This document shows positions 1-14,845 of a stretch of 64,000 bases of DNA, in pieces. A program made the translations under genes and the position numbers. Source of the DNA: Glandiceps talaboti (taxonomy: Eukaryota > Hemichordata > Enteropneusta > Spengelidae); assembly GCF_964340395.1 (NCBI RefSeq), contig NC_135549.1:5954001-6018000 (forward strand), in the 5' to 3' direction. How positions within the stretch are numbered: position 1 is the first letter of the stretch; each line of letters opens with the position of its first letter. The notes beneath the pieces were generated by a model. The model was not told the DNA's origin. It saw only the letters and a program-made list of their open reading frames with translations, and did not search any database.

Positions 1-733
1 CCAAACCCTTTTCCAGTTCGCTACGCAATTGGCATGTTCTTAGGCCCTACTTGAATAACTTCTGCCAAGAAAGAAATGCTCGTGAACAAGTGTCATCGCC
101 GCCGCCATGACTGTTCATGACGTCGCAGTCCAGACACTTGCTTAGTCTTGCCAGAGAGGGCGCTGTTCCGCAATTATTGAGAGTTGGTGAAATATTTTTT
201 TTTAAATATTTCGCTGTCCGCCGAGCTGAAAGTTTTGGTCGGTCGGGTAATGAGAAGCAAAAAAATATAGGGTCACCCTAATATCAGCGTCGTCAATATG
301 ATATTGTGAAAATTAATCAATAATTGAGAGTATTTATGTCTACATTGCATTCGTAGCTGAATTATTAACAGAAGAAACTCTGATCTGCTAAATATGTGCA
401 TGTAGTTAGTTGCATGCACGACACCCTGTGGACGAAGAGAATTGCAAATTCGCATACAAAATACAGCGGCGGATTATAACGCGAGCCTTTCTACGTTGAT
501 TAATTCCAATTTTTAGTATGAGCATGGCCCTTTTGGGATACGTTTTCAACGTAACAAATTGCATTAGCAATTGATTTTGTAAGAAATTGCATTCAAATCT
601 TTTTTAAATGCTTATTGTCGCGACGTTGCATGCCCGGGTAGACCGGGAACTGGTTCTTGAACGACATAAATAATGCCTTGGTACATGGTAACCTAGCTCT
701 TTACATTACCGTTTGAGTAGTTAGACATCTTAC
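1..733. other. Probable CLCA-A intron 8, no exon seen
   Basis: In paralogues B and C exon 9 (180 nt, with 'DGVYS' or 'DGIYS') lies 335-580 nt beyond exon 8. I read this stretch on the minus strand and found no such exon. It contains one copy of the recurring word GAGGGCGC (156-163) and no other structure I recognise. Confidence 0.5.
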
Positions 734-3700
734 CTGCTCCATTATCAAAAAGTTTGACTACATCTTGCTTGTCGCTGCCTTTGTCAACGATAGCAGTCAC
801 CGATGCATTGATAACAGGTTGATAGCCTGCCTTGACCTGTGCATAAATTATAAGTGGTGACAAGCCTTCGGTAAAGTTCACGCCTGCGGCGCTCAGTCGT
901 GACGTCACGATTATTGGTTTTACTTGGTCTTGAACCAGTTTCGATTCTGAACCGACGTTGACAACTTGTCTTCGGCTTGACGGGTTCGTTATCACGTACG
1001 TCCATCGCCCACTCTAAATCAAAAAAAAAAGTGAAAATTGTAAAAATTCTAACACAGCATGAGACATACTCCTTTTCCCCCGTTGGGTTTAATTTTCATT
1101 TATCAAAGCGTGTAAGTTATCGAGGTATGTAACCGGGAGTCTCGAGGCTATTCACTCAAAGCGAAGGAAGTACAATGTACGTACATATACAGCTGTTTTC
1201 CGTAGACCTAGTCAAAACTATTAAATAAACAATCAAGATCAGTGAGCCTGACAATAAGGTTTCAGGTTGAGATAGACATCAAAATGATAACACACAAAAA
1301 TCACTTACACTGTGTGGGCTCTTTATTTAGTTAATGATATAAACAGTATCAGCATGCAAACAACTACACAAGGTATAAACAATTGAAGTTCAAACAAAAT
1401 CCATGGTCACCAGCCAGTGAAAGTTGGTAGAATCTGTAGCTGACAATATCCCAATCATCACATCGGTATCACCAATGGAAATTACATGTAAACAGTAGCG
1501 CTTAAAAAACATCAAATATCAATAAATATTGATAACTCATCTATATAAAATCACAGCAGTGCAAGTTCACCGATCATCCAAAAACTGAAACAAAGATTTG
1601 AACTCTGCAACTGCAACGAGTGCGAATATTCATGGCACTTGGTAAATTGGGGTCAAAGGTGAACTATGAATAAGACAAGGCAATGATGCAATGGCGGTCT
1701 CTTGTCGGCTCTATGATCACACTAATTACACCTACCCGTCAAACTATTTCACAATTGATATACATTTTGTAATAACATGCGTCAAAAACAACTATTTCAA
1801 CTTCAAATTTACCAAAGTTGATTCATGTCCAAAAGTTGTAAACTTTAATGAAACACACATGTTGAACTATATAATGATCAATTACCCAAGAGCTGCCAGT
1901 AAATTTGTTTAGCAGGCATACCCCAAGAAGAGGTAATTATTTGTTTTATTTGTTATGGATGTTAAGTTTCTTTAGAGTAGTTTTAATTTCATAGTGACGT
2001 GTAAGCCCGATGGGATTTGATACATTAATTGTATTTTATTTTTCATTAGTAATTTGAAATTATATATCACAAACTAATAAATAACAGTTTAATAACTACC
2101 ATCACTACAACAAAGTGCATGACCAGTATCGTTACGGCAGTAAACGTGCATCAAATCATGACCACGATACGACGAATGGTGCCTTTATAACCAGTAAACT
2201 AACACAATAATGTTAACGTTGCTGTACAAAGTTGAAAATACCCACTCTTTGTCATATAAATCTTGCTACAGCAGGGTTAGCTACAAAGTATTCGTTTCCA
2301 TGTGAAATCAAGGTTATCTTCAAAGCTAATAGACTGTAAGTCTAATTTTGAGACTGACAAGGCTACATGTTGTACAAGTCACTGACAAGACTCGTCATAC
2401 CCTAAGGCAGGGAGAACAGCTTTTTTTGAATTTGAGCTTTTCAGAGAATTAAATCAGAACACTTACTTTTCTGTATTCATGGAACACGTCCTTATTTATG
2501 ATGAGTTTTCGTCTGTCGCTAACATCAATGTGTTTGGACCTACAGACCTTTAGATCGCTATATACCTTTTCAATTTCAGACAGTCAGATAACCGCGCAAT
2601 TTGAGGATGATTACAGCATCCTTTCATACTAACAACACGGGGTACGAAGCGTCATCAATGACATAATCTCACAACTCACCTTTGCTGTACCTGGAATCCG
2701 TATTGTGATCATTTTAAGTGATTCATCCGCATTGTACTGGTCTTGATTCGAGCTGTCAATAACGGTACCATCAGGTCCTGTCAATTCAACTTCAATTCTC
2801 TGATTTTGCCATGTGAATGAAAATATGGTCGAATTACCCAGTGAAGAATCGATGTATACAGATCCAACTTCCGCAGTTGTGGGTGCAATATTCTTTGAGT
2901 CACTGCTCAACTGATAAAAGAAACGGAAAGAAAAAGATGAAGTCAAGGAACGAAATAAAAGATGAAGTCAAGGAACGCTCATTTTAACAATCAAGGGGAC
3001 GTTGTAAATGTCATTTAGTCTACTCTTCAGCTATCAGAACATTTTTTTATGCATCTGCACCTTTCTTTGCAACATTTGATGTTACCAAAGATATTGATAT
3101 TTTGCGTTCATGGTAGGTGGGAAGCGCCATAGAATATGAATGACTAAGTGTTATTAAACACAAAAGCAACAAAATCGCAATTTAGGATAATAATGAACAG
3201 TGTAGATCTCTGTTTTGTTTATTAATGTTATAGACTTCATATGAATCACTTTAATCAAATTAAGTTCAGTTTTCTTCCATAGCCAAGAAGTGCGCCCTCT
3301 ATAGAAGCAACACAGAAAATTGTTATCTGCGCGTACCTGTATTGGTAGTGCGTTAACGTCGGTCGCTTCTTCTGGTCGCCTCGTGATTGTCGTTGTAAAT
3401 GCATCATTTAATGAAGTGGTATCGTCTGAACCAGAATAGAAAAATGAAAATCCACCAGTTTTGGCAGCCAACATTTCCAACTGTTTATCAGCCATGTCAC
3501 TGAAAGCCACAGTATCGATAACAACACCAGCATCTTGAATATCATTCAATATATCCTCTATCAAGGGTTCCTGGTTTTCAGCTCCGTCAGACACCAATAA
3601 TATGTAACCACCGCCTGGCCCTTTCTCATCAAACCCAGATAAAACCTGAAAGTAACACGAATGAAGTTACTTGGAGAACATATTTATGTGGGTTGGTATT

Positions 3701-6700
3701 ATCGGTTGTGAAATATGTGTTATAATATATATATGATACATATGTATGACCCAAAGCAATGACACTTGACCTTACTTGTGTGCAAACAGTACATGTTTTA
3801 GGTGGTCATTTGTGCCATTACTCTAAAGACGTCACAAATACAGACATCTATTCAAATATTGTCAAAATGAACATAGTAAATTTGGTCTTATATTGTCAGT
3901 CAGTCTCTTACTCGGTTGACCATATTGCCATTCGGTCAGTTACTCAATTCAACTGTCAATCATGCACAAGGCCACTGAACCGCAGTTCGTCCACTCCGTC
4001 ATATAATCAACAAAGTCAGACGCCGTCAGACGGTCATTCTGTCAGTTATGAATCAGTCACTGGGCCAATCAGTCTGTTAGTCAGTTAATTAATCAAAGAA
4101 CTGTTTAATTACATGTAACAAATCAGTCACTCACACCAGTCACTGAGTAAATCAATCAGTCAGTCAATCAATCAATCAATCAAACAATCAATCAATCAAT
4201 CAACCAGTCAATCCGTCCGCCAGTCTGTCAGACAGTCATTCACTTAGTAAGTAGGTCGGTCGGTCGGTCACTTTATAGCATATATCAACTGATTTCTAAC
4301 GGGTGTACTTTGGTCTAATTATAAAATTGATTGGCATCTCAGTTATTACTTTAAGTGCAAATTGTGAAATTCATTAGAGCTTATTAGTCTAAGTTGCAAA
4401 ATTATAACATATACGACAGTTCTAATTGCGTTATTACTAATTATTATTTTCATTCTGAGGGTCTGTATACTAAATTAAATATTAATATGTGTAAATATTC
4501 CCATACTTGAATTCCTTTTTGAATACCAGCTCCGATGCTCGTCCGACCCATAGCATTCTTTGGTAAACTGGCGACCAGTGCTTCCCTGGAATTGTGGCCT
4601 GAAATCAATCGTAAATTGGACAAAACAGAGGCGTCGTCTCTGAATTCAACAATTCCAACATGACTGCCATCATCGATGGTATCCCTCAGATAGTTACTAG
4701 ACACCTGAAGGAGCTGTGTAAGAGGGTCGCCCTGAAAATAATCATGATAAGAAGTACAATATTAGTTGGGGGAATAAAAACGAGTGAAAACTTATGTTGA
4801 GATGAATTTGATTGAAATACAGGAATGACAATTTACACAGGGAAATGTTCAAGCACAGAGTTCCTTTATCTGTTGACATTAGTCATTCAGAAGTATGCTG
4901 GATTTCAATTTTTGCAAGGACAAATCGATATCGGAATTACTCTGTCTCCAGCTCTATCAATACGTATTTACTCAGCCATCGCTGTTACAGTCTACCTTAT
5001 CTACTTATGCGATGAGAAGAAAATCGCTTCACGATACCAGTTCGATTAAATACGAATTTACAAGTTGATTATTGGTACAAACAAGTTATGTGATCGCTAT
5101 CATGTCAAATTGAGACGGTTTTAAAAACCTTGCTTTGTGTAAGGGAACAATATTTGGCGTCATCATAACCAGTCACTGTGTCTGTAATTTTACAACTTGC
5201 AACGATTTTCGCATGTCAATTTCTTAGACTATAGGAGTTCGAGTCGACGTAAAATAAAAATATGAACGAGCGCCCTCAATGTGATTAAACTATAACACAT
5301 TACTCTTTTTTTTCTTTTTTTATTTCAACAACTTACATCCATGCTCCCTGATACATCCAAGACAAATGCTACCCTTCGTTCTCTCCGCTGCACAAGTTTG
5401 AAATTAGGTATTGTGTTTACAACCACGTTGTCATCAATCGGTAGGTTGGCATCCTTGTTAAAATCTTCCGTTGACAGGATGATATCTAGCGTGCTTTTAC
5501 CACCACATAAAGTATTCTGTTTGTTAGGAGCTTCTCGGTTATGGAGACCGTTTGGGTCGTCAGTGTTGCTATGACACCATGAATTAACCTGGTGATATAT
5601 GACGTAAAATACACATACGATACTACGTGAGAGGGTTATTTTGTTAATCAATGTATGCACAGTGCTGTTAATGTGAGGAAATATAAATACATTCAACGCC
5701 AGAATCAGTAAAAGATAATTAGTTTGTATAATTAGCCGTCTACAGGATCAGTCATTTCAAATCATTAGTAGTTATAATTAACCAATAAATCGAGGAGACA
5801 AAGACAACCATGTCATTGAGTACTATGACATAGTAGGTGGTGTCTGTAATAGGAATAATGGTGATTGATGGCGGTATTGAAAAGATAACTCTTTCTTTCA
5901 ATTTAAAAGATCGTTAAATATGTTCCATCGCTAAAACAGACTGATAGATTTGTCGTTTTGCGAAGAGCTCCTGTTAATAATCATCCACTAGCAATGAGAT
6001 TTGACGTAGTCTCACTACTATCTTAGGCTATATCAAGAGTTGGTTCGGATAGCTTGAGATACTTGAGACCGCGACAAGTCCCTGGGCTAATCATAAGCCC
6101 AGAAAAACGATGAGACTTTCAAGTCTAGCATTCCAATGAATTGTTTTTTTCTTAGGTGCCTCGTTGCATACTAATTAATTTTCGTGTAACTGCTCTTGTG
6201 GCCAATTCAATCGATACCACAGGGGTGATGCTCCTTCTGACTCTAAACATTAAATCATTTCATGATTTCCTTTACAAATTTCACGCAAAGCTTCAAAATC
6301 TATCAGATATACATGTAATTTCCTCATTCCTTCTCGAATCGAAGTAAGACTAAACAATATGGCCGTTGGTGGCGATATTCATGTCTCTCGTATGCAGACC
6401 GAAGATGACATAAAAACCGTACGAACATGAACAGTACACCTCACACATACAGTCACGGTGTCTTATAATACGTTCAACGATCGGAAAATTATTAGGTCAA
6501 CTTACAGAATCGAGATACTGTGCATACATGACAGACCCCGTGGCGTGTTGATTCTCGAGGGGAAAGGGAAAGAATAAACACCCCCTTTCAGGCAGTCCTG
6601 TTCTCCTATTGATAGTACAACTTGTGAAGGTTTCTGTTTCTGTCATTTGATTAATTCCTTGTATCTCAAGGGAGCACCTGGTACCTTGAAGTCGCTCACG

Positions 6701-9700
6701 TCTATCGAGATAGAATGGGTGTACCCCCGGGTCTTCATATGACGTAAAATATTCATCGAATAATCCATATCTCAAGTGGCCCCATTCGTGTACAATTAGT
6801 TTGCCTGAAATCAAACAGCAACAAGTACAATCAAAATATTATCACGAAACCCTTGGGTCACCAAACTTTGAGTTAGAATTTAACAAACTTTCGGTCAAAA
6901 GTCATTAATAATTCATAATGGAATGAAAATGAAACTCAAAGGAGAAAAACCAATGTCAGAAACCGTGTTAATCCTTGAAGCATACGACAGTGTGAATGGA
7001 GAAGACATACATATAGCAACTGTTAGTTTAGTTTAATTATGGTCCGTGGAGACTCACGTAAAGACGGGCTTTCTTTGTATAACACCATAGTAATCTCTAA
7101 AGGTCGAGAACTTTGGTTTCCGGGCAATACGTACTATTGTGCACTGTCTATAGAATCAGATGTAAAATCTGAACAGCTTCATATTTGAGTGATCACATTT
7201 GGGCTTGGAATAATAACTTCCTGTCTGGTTCGTTCACGTTTTCGTGACATATTTGAAAGAACCCATTGTATGCCATCTACCAAAGTATCTGTGCATTACT
7301 AGAGCTGTAACTTAACTCCACTTGTAATTTTAATGTGTTATCATTAAATAATATCTAACCAACTCAATCGGAAAACTTGTCCATTAAATTTCATACTCTC
7401 TTGACATCAATTTTTTTCCGTATGAATAAATCTGTTTAACTTTCACTTCAATATACCACGTACCGTGACGTGTACCACAACATAGAAGAAATACAAATAA
7501 TTGGTAGTTCAACGAACTTTAGTACTATACCCGCCATTTGCCAATGATTATAGCTATGGGGTGGAATACAAAAGATACACATTGAAGCTGATTCATTGGA
7601 CCCAAGTCTACCAACTCACGACAGACAAAGGGTAAACCTATACATCTTTGTCATTGGCAGTGTTGACTTTCTCTGCTGCAGTCTATATATTGGCTGCCTT
7701 ATCCTTCCCTTATATACCGAGCCATGCATAAAGACCTATGCCATGGGCTCAGGTTCTCGGTGTTATCTCATGATTCGAGGAACCATTATAAAGCAAACGG
7801 ATAATTATTTTATTCTGTAAAGTGTTTGAAGGCAAATCAGAATTCATTGAAGCCGGTTTTTTAAGACGGAATGAAACTTTGTATCAGAGTTAATTCATTT
7901 TTTCTCACACTGAATGTACAATTACTTTTACTTCACTGTAACCTCTCTATATTGTCAATGTATCTTTTTTGTTCAAGGTGACTTATAAGCCTGATGGGCT
8001 GGGGGGTATTTCATGTCACTATGATAAAATAATCTACTACTCTACTATTCTGAACCAACCTTTTCTATAGCTTTGTCAGACAACTGTTTTCTAAACATAA
8101 ATTGTAGATATATGTTATTCATTTTGATGTGAAATAGTGAACTATGTTGCTCAGAATGCAACTGCCTTTCAAAACGCAGTGAATTACACTGTTTAATACA
8201 TTATGGTTGTTCTTTCATATTACCTGCTGGTCCATATATGAATTCACTATTTTCTTGATCCAGTAGATATCTAGGAGTCAGATGAATGTATTCCCCTTTG
8301 ATACCACATCCACCCATTTGTTGGGTGTATGGGTTATCATCCCAGTCAGGGTTGGGTTCGTCTATGATGATATGGGCTCTTTCAAATGATTCATCTTTGG
8401 CGGGTTCGTACTCGGGTTGTTGTGACCATGTTTTAGGGATGACTATAGTCACCTCTTTCCAGTATGCTCGCCGCTTCGATGCAGTAAATAAGAAATCCGA
8501 ACCCTCTGTGAGAACGGCCTAAATTGGAAAGACAAATTAAGTATTGGTGGATTAATATGCTTTATACTGTAAATGTGTTTTTCAAAAATCTTCAATTTTT
8601 CATCGTTGGACAATAATGTAATTGAAAGCTAATAAAGAAGCAATGATTTGATCGAAATAAAGAGACAATAAATGGGTTGCTCAAAGTAAAAAAATAACTA
8701 TTCACAGCAGTGCCAATAATGGTTTCATTGTGGTATTGATAGTCATAAACATATAGTCCCAACGGCTGAAAGCTTGCCTGTATTGCATGTGAGTTGTCTG
8801 TCAACGCTCAACAAGAAAGAAGTGAACAATGAACAATATTATTATCACTTTCATAACAATTCTGTTTTTTATTTCCGTGCCTTTTAGATCTCCGACATAC
8901 TATTTATACTGTAGCACTTCACGGAATACGATCGTCCGCGTTAACTCTTTTAGTTTGACTTTTAATACCTAACGAAGAGCCCGGATCTCCCAACTTGTTA
9001 CAGAAGTTTTACCAGTAATATGATGGTGCCTAGATTTTGTTTCAAGTTTTTACTAGAGTCGTCGAGTGATAAATTATACAGAATTGCTATTATGCAAACA
9101 GAGAAGACGATGTGGAACTACATCAACCACACACTGATAGTTGGCCTCGTTGACAGTAGATCACAAATTATGACGTAAGATTAACTGATTAATTACCAGG
9201 AGACGAATAGTTGAGACTAAACAGAGTAGATTAAACATCTGAGGAAAATCATTCAAAGTTACTGACATTGATCAATGTATTGTTTGGCTACTGGGGAACA
9301 GAGAAGGGACAATTACTGCCCTTGATGGTAGCTAGCGAGTCGACAACTTCATCTAAAAACCGTCATAGCCTGGAATCTCGAGGGGAATCTATGCAGGGTA
9401 CGTGTATATCATTTCATTTCATTTCAACCGTCTAGTGTACCATGTATATACCCATGCTGCACCTCAGCATGATATTTATAGAGAGCAAATATCACTTTGG
9501 AAACCTGTAATGAAACTATTAGCCAACGTTTGAAAGGATAATGAGCAAATTTGAATATATACGAGGCGAGTTTTAACCATAAATAGCATATCATAGACGT
9601 CTGATTAAAAATGTCATAAATTGTATTTGATACGAGTTTTACAGAAAATTTACTAATCTAAACCGGTGTTGAGGATTTCGCATCTTGCTACTAGGCCAGA

Positions 9701-12700
9701 GTTGTCGATCATGATCAGATCATGTTGTCCGACTGCGTGGCAATGAACGCCAAATCTCTGGGCTAGTAGCGTGCCGTACTTATTCACAGGAGATATATTC
9801 ACATATTACCTAAATTTGGTAACTGTTTGATGACATATATCTCCGGTAGTATTATTAAATCCTAGAAATTCATTCAATCCAAATATTGTACTAGGCCCAT
9901 GTGTTTATGTGCGTAAAGACAAAGAGGAAAACATGGTAGTGCTTTAAACCAGTAAATTCACAAAAAGACGTTACGTTCATATATTTTCTCCATTTGTGAA
10001 TTTAGAATTATTATCCTCACTATGAAGTGTGTCTGAAAGGTGCAACAATACAATATAGTTCTGGAAATATGTGAGGATCGCCTTGGCAAAATGAAGAATT
10101 ACCCTCGACTGATCTTTTCTCAAGACATGTAGAACGACGGTCTCTTTAAAGTTTTATCAGGCTGTTATATGAGCAGGAAGTGATCGCTTTCGATGTTATA
10201 GATGAAAGGAAATCGTTGAGTCGAAAAACTCTTCAAAGAACGAAGAAAAGTGTCATCAATCTCTCGAACCATGAATTCCTGTATTGATGTACTATAGACG
10301 ACGAATATAGGTCTCCTGGTCGGGGTTCATATATTTTTATAGTTTTAGTTTTCATTACAAACAAACCCATGGTATCCGTATATGGGCGTGGAGAGCTTAT
10401 TTATCGTCCGAAAGTAATTATAAGATGCAAAATATGGAATAACACAAAACCGTTGACGTTGATTTGGCACGATATACGAATGGCGATACACTGATACCAA
10501 TCAAGAAGATAAATAAAGTTAAACCGAAAAGATAGTTTTTGGTGAAAGTACGATATTGGACGTCAATGTTTTATGGCTTAATTTATTATCGTGATTTAAC
10601 CGTAGAAGCCATCTGTTTGTAAAGTCATGTACATGTACTTGAATTTGGAAAAATCGATAGGGGAAGATGCCAAGGTCAGGGTGATGTTGACATACGTCAA
10701 CACACTAAAACGAATCTTGAAGCATGTGTTAACCATAAATCTATTCCTGTCGTCCTGTACATGGTATGCAAAGTCTGTCTAGGGCTAACCGACATGTCTT
10801 ACTTATTAGGCAAGGCCGGTGTGAAATATTTCGTTAGACCGGGAATGCTCTGTCCATAAAGCTTTATGCATAAAACTTCACTCGGGGTTGGGCTTCCTTG
10901 GCTAGCTGGAAAGTTCAAAGTTTCATGACTGACTCAGTAAATTGTAACTTTCCATCTTGAGACTCCAGATACTAGTATTTTATTTCAAGTTAACTAGTAT
11001 TATGTGTCAAGTATATTATAGTAATATCGTGCCTGTATTAAATACTAGTACTTTCGAATTAATCTTGATCATCTACATGTATTTCGACCAACTGACAATG
11101 TCCAAGTCAATCAATGAATTTGATCTTCTTGACTTGACATCTATAATAGATATATAAATTATAATATCATATGCTCTGTCAGAGAGTGCATCAATTGGGA
11201 AAAAGATAACCCTGAACGCACTACACTGTACATGTAGCATAATACCTTTTCGGTTTAGCTACATTTATCTACTTGATTGGTGTCAGTTCTCATGTAATAT
11301 TTGTGCACAATACAGTACAGTAAAGTACAATGCAATATGCCGCAGTGCGATAGGCCGGTGCTTCATAGTGTGGAACTGGGCATTATGGTGCGGTGTGTGC
11401 TGTTGTAATCATATTGGATGCATTAATGTGCAATGTGTCATGGTGTGATTCTGAACAGTGTGGTAGTTTCGTGCAGTAGAATGTGATGTGATCTGGTACA
11501 GCACAGTACACTGTTATACAGACCAATGTACTGCAATATGCAAAGTGTTCTACGGTGCAGTGCATTACAATATTGCAGTACAATGCCGTTACAGTGATGT
11601 AAACTGCTGCAGTGGGATGAGCTACAGCTCATCACCTCTTGCAAAAAAATCCACAATATATTGCCAATAATTTGTAGAAGCATTTCGATATTACGGTGGA
11701 TGACGTCATAGGGTTATACATCCAAAGTGTAGATTAAAGTTTTGAAATCGTCTGCACACACATGGGGAACGGATCAGGCTTAACCACAGACATATTAAAT
11801 ATTTCATTTAGTTCTTGATTCAAGTCAGCCATCAGATTGTGAAATATGTAACTAGACAACATTTGAAAATGTATTCGTGATTACAATACAAGTCGTATTT
11901 AATCAGTGAAGGATATGTAGCCATCTTTAATAGAGTATTACATCATATCACCTGTCTATGAGTCATCCTTGCAGATCGTCATGTTCAGTAGACTACTTGC
12001 TAATTTATCCGAATAAATAAATAAGACTTCCTCAGTAAGATGCGAACAGCTAATAATGTAGGATTCTGAGTCATCCGCTGACTTGTACCTTTTTTCAACG
12101 GCTGGGAGGTCACGTCCCCAAAGATACAAAACTTTCCAACAATGCACGTCAACGATACTAATACTATAACGTATGACCTATAACCTCGTACTTTCAATTG
12201 ATGAGTCTGTACTTTCAAGCAGGAAGTATATCGTTGAGTATTATACATTGTACATAGTACGTTTTCATTGAATGAAATCAGTGAGATGTTCGAGTGAAAC
12301 CTGATCACAGTGATTCATCGTGTATAATACACATTGTACTTGTGACGACAATCTATGACAGTACAGCAACCCGCAGTGGCCAGCAATCTGCACAATAGTT
12401 ACACTCGATCTATGACCATGATGACATCTTGTAATAAGGCCTATGCTGGGTGTTAAGTTACGTTCAATCACAGCGTTTAACATTCATCCATATGCCCTTT
12501 ACACTCGTGTTCCGAGCTAACATGTGTACCCATTTTTGGAGAAGACCCTGTCAATCACTACACAACTTGCATGAAATGTGATGACTATTCTTCCAAAAAT
12601 TTGGATATTACATATTATTTCAAAGGTTCAACGTCGCCTAACAGAAAATCGGGAAATGTTCAGTAAAAAAATGACCCAAATCACTTATTCGGTGAAATAG

Positions 12701-14076
12701 CCTTGGTAATGAAGGAGTTCATGAAAGGAGTAAACATTCATTATTATTTTCGTGCTCTGTAATGTTATGTTACTGAATCGCATGCTGCCGTAACTGTCGT
12801 GGTCAGGCATGAATTCTGCCGTGTAGGGTCCGATTCTACACATGGAAACAACTCACAAAGGATCGGGGATCCAATTAATTGTCTCTCTCGGACAAAAATA
12901 AACAGGCCTATTGTGGAATGGATATGTAAACAGAGAATGTCATTATACATCTGTTTTCGTACATAACACTCACAAAGACAAACAAACCATGCAGAGTGTT
13001 GAGAGATGCTTTTATACCAACTACAGTGCATATATTATACAACACGGCAGCATAGATTCCACACTGCAAACAACCATGTGATGGTATACTCAGTGCAATC
13101 AGGCTAGTAGTACGACCTGAATCAATGGATACATGACAGCATAGTACTCAGACCACTCACGTTTTACAGGCCAAGGCTTTCCCCATTGTACATAATCAGT
13201 TATTCAATAACTGAAGGGTCATCAGATTACATGAATAACACAGGTAGTCGAAAATTCTTATCTAAGTTTGACAGATTGTTATTACAGGAATATGTTGTGT
13301 AATGATGCATACCAACATAAAAGTTCAAAGGATGTCGAGTCAGTTCTGAAGACCGTAATATTAGTCATGGAAGTTTGACCATTTCGTGTAGGGTCTGTGG
13401 GTGGAGGGCTAGGGTCTATGGTTTGACACACCGTTTAGTCCGTAAAATAAATAACTAACTGCAACTAATCCAAACATCAAATATGTAGGTACATGTATTC
13501 ATTTGTATTTACACTGACTTGTAAGTTAATGGCAAAGTAAAATTGTACAACCCTAGATACAAAAATCAGTGCATTATGCCTGTTTATGGTATACTTGTCT
13601 TCGATTGAGTAGTTTCATGAGAGCTGAGTCAAAAATATCAACCTTGCTTGGCATGACAAGCACAATTTTAAGGACGGAACTGAGTGCTGTTAAAAGGTGA
13701 TAATACTCGTAAAACAATAGAACAGTACATAGTAAAATGTATACACGGTGACATACTACTAGTACATAATGCATGATGTACTGCGAACAAGTCCGGTCCG
13801 TGATATATATGCCTACATTGGCCTTCGATGACCGTGTTGCACATACACATACACATATACACATACACATACATGCATGGGAGCTCGAGGCTACTTAAAC
13901 CATACCTTAATCCTGTCTATGAGTTGACTGTCTTCCGGTATACTGTTGTGTATTGCCACTAGAAGCCCGTCGTATCCTCCATTCTGTAAAGTAATCGGTG
14001 CTCTCGTTCCACCAGATTCGTATCGAAACACGGTCAAGTAAGACACAAAAGCGATGAGAATACAAAGCCTGGACAT
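734..14076 (-). CDS. CLCA-like: CLCA-family metalloprotease/VWA protein, paralogue A (3' end outside window)
   Basis: Exons read on the minus strand: 13906-14076, 8224-8518, 6506-6804, 5337-5588, 4507-4731, 3337-3645, 2680-2910, 734-1013 (687 residues visible). All junctions are GT/AG and the frame is open throughout. Exon 1 gives a signal peptide and the family start 'NGGYDGLLVAI'; exon 2 the N-terminal CLCA domain ('VTIVIPKTW'). Exon 3 has HEWGHLRYGLFDE (about residues 161-173), matching the CLCA zincin pattern HExxHxxxGxxDE. Exons 4-6 build the VWA domain, with MIDAS residues DVSGS (333-337), T403 and D434. Exons 7-8 are the beta-rich region ending 'LFDNGAG'. Known family members are secreted or membrane-bound self-cleaving proteins that modulate TMEM16-type chloride channels; that role here is inferred. 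I start at the Met at 14076 because it leads straight into the signal peptide; an in-frame Met lies at 14160. Exons 9-11 are not found in 1-733, so the gene continues leftward or is truncated. Confidence 0.88.
3895..4270. repeat. Degenerate CAGT/CAAT tetranucleotide array
   Basis: Diverged tandem tetranucleotides (tcag, tcaa, ccgt, cggt), most regular at 4150-4200, in the intron between CLCA-A exons 5 and 6. Confidence 0.8.
8519..13905. other. CLCA-A intron 1 (5.4 kb)
   Basis: The largest intron in the window. Short open frames here have no recognisable domains and differ from the paralogues. Apart from the degenerate repeat at 11305-11605 and an ACACAT run near 13843-13875, I see no gene or conserved element. 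Confidence 0.6.
11305..11605. repeat. Degenerate short-period repeat (CAGTGCAGTACA-like)
   Basis: About 300 bp of imperfect, roughly 10-nt units built from 'cagtgcagta', 'cagtacaatg' and 'gtgtggtagt'. Stop-poor frames here on both strands are a by-product of the periodicity. Confidence 0.55.
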
Positions 14077-14609
14077 CTTTACCCTCACTCTAGTACGTCT
14101 AGACTGATATGTTAAATATAAGATTGTGGACTTCGAGTTGGTTGTGTCAGCTGGTCCCAAGCGTTAGTAATAAATGATATGCGTTCTTCCGGTCAACGCC
14201 CCCACTCTGTAGTCTGCTGCATGCTGTACTCGATCGTCGACGCAGAGTTCATTGTTATGCTAAGATGGTGATGTGTCATTGTTGTTACTTCACTACCTTT
14301 TAAGGAAAGTAAATGGTGAACACAAACAGAGCATTGAGTGTGGACATGGGTAAGCAGATTTCAGGTAGACATTCTAGAATTGTAAAATACAAGTTCAAAA
14401 CCAACGACAACTTTATATATGCGCGTTCATGTAACAACAATGTGGTCTGTAATCATTTCAAGTTGAAGCATACGGTAAAAAGAAAAATAGTTGTAAATGT
14501 TCAGGCAATTCAATATGTTTAATTTCATAATTTATGTTTTAAAGTACGTATTGTCACGCGCATACAAATTCCCTGGGTAGTAGAGGTAGTCCATAGATTT
14601 ATATATATA

Positions 14610-14745
14610 TAGTTTTGGTAGTACTGGAACTCTTTCTTGGTTGTAACAACCAAGAAAGAGTTCCAGTACTACCAAAACTATTACGCTCTGCCACTGCGGT
14701 ATAGAGCACTGTCTTAGCAGATTGATATTCACCGAGTTATATATA
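14610..14745 (+). mobile_element. Short copy of palindromic AT-flanked repeat (hammerhead core deleted)
   Basis: A perfect 34-bp inverted repeat (14610-14643 and 14647-14680, 3-nt loop) is followed by about 65 nt that match 30371-30432 apart from a 3-nt gap and few substitutions. The outer arm is the same as in the 30.2-kb copy, but the inner 40 nt with the ribozyme core are missing. Bounded by TA-rich tracts on both sides. Confidence 0.75.
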
Positions 14746-14813
14746 TACATACATACATACATACATACATACATACATACATACATACATACATACATAC
14801 ATACATACATACA

Positions 14814-14845
<32 letters not shown>
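14741..14845. repeat. (ACAT)n microsatellite
   Basis: About 24 uninterrupted ACAT units after a short (AT)n lead-in. Confidence 0.95.
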
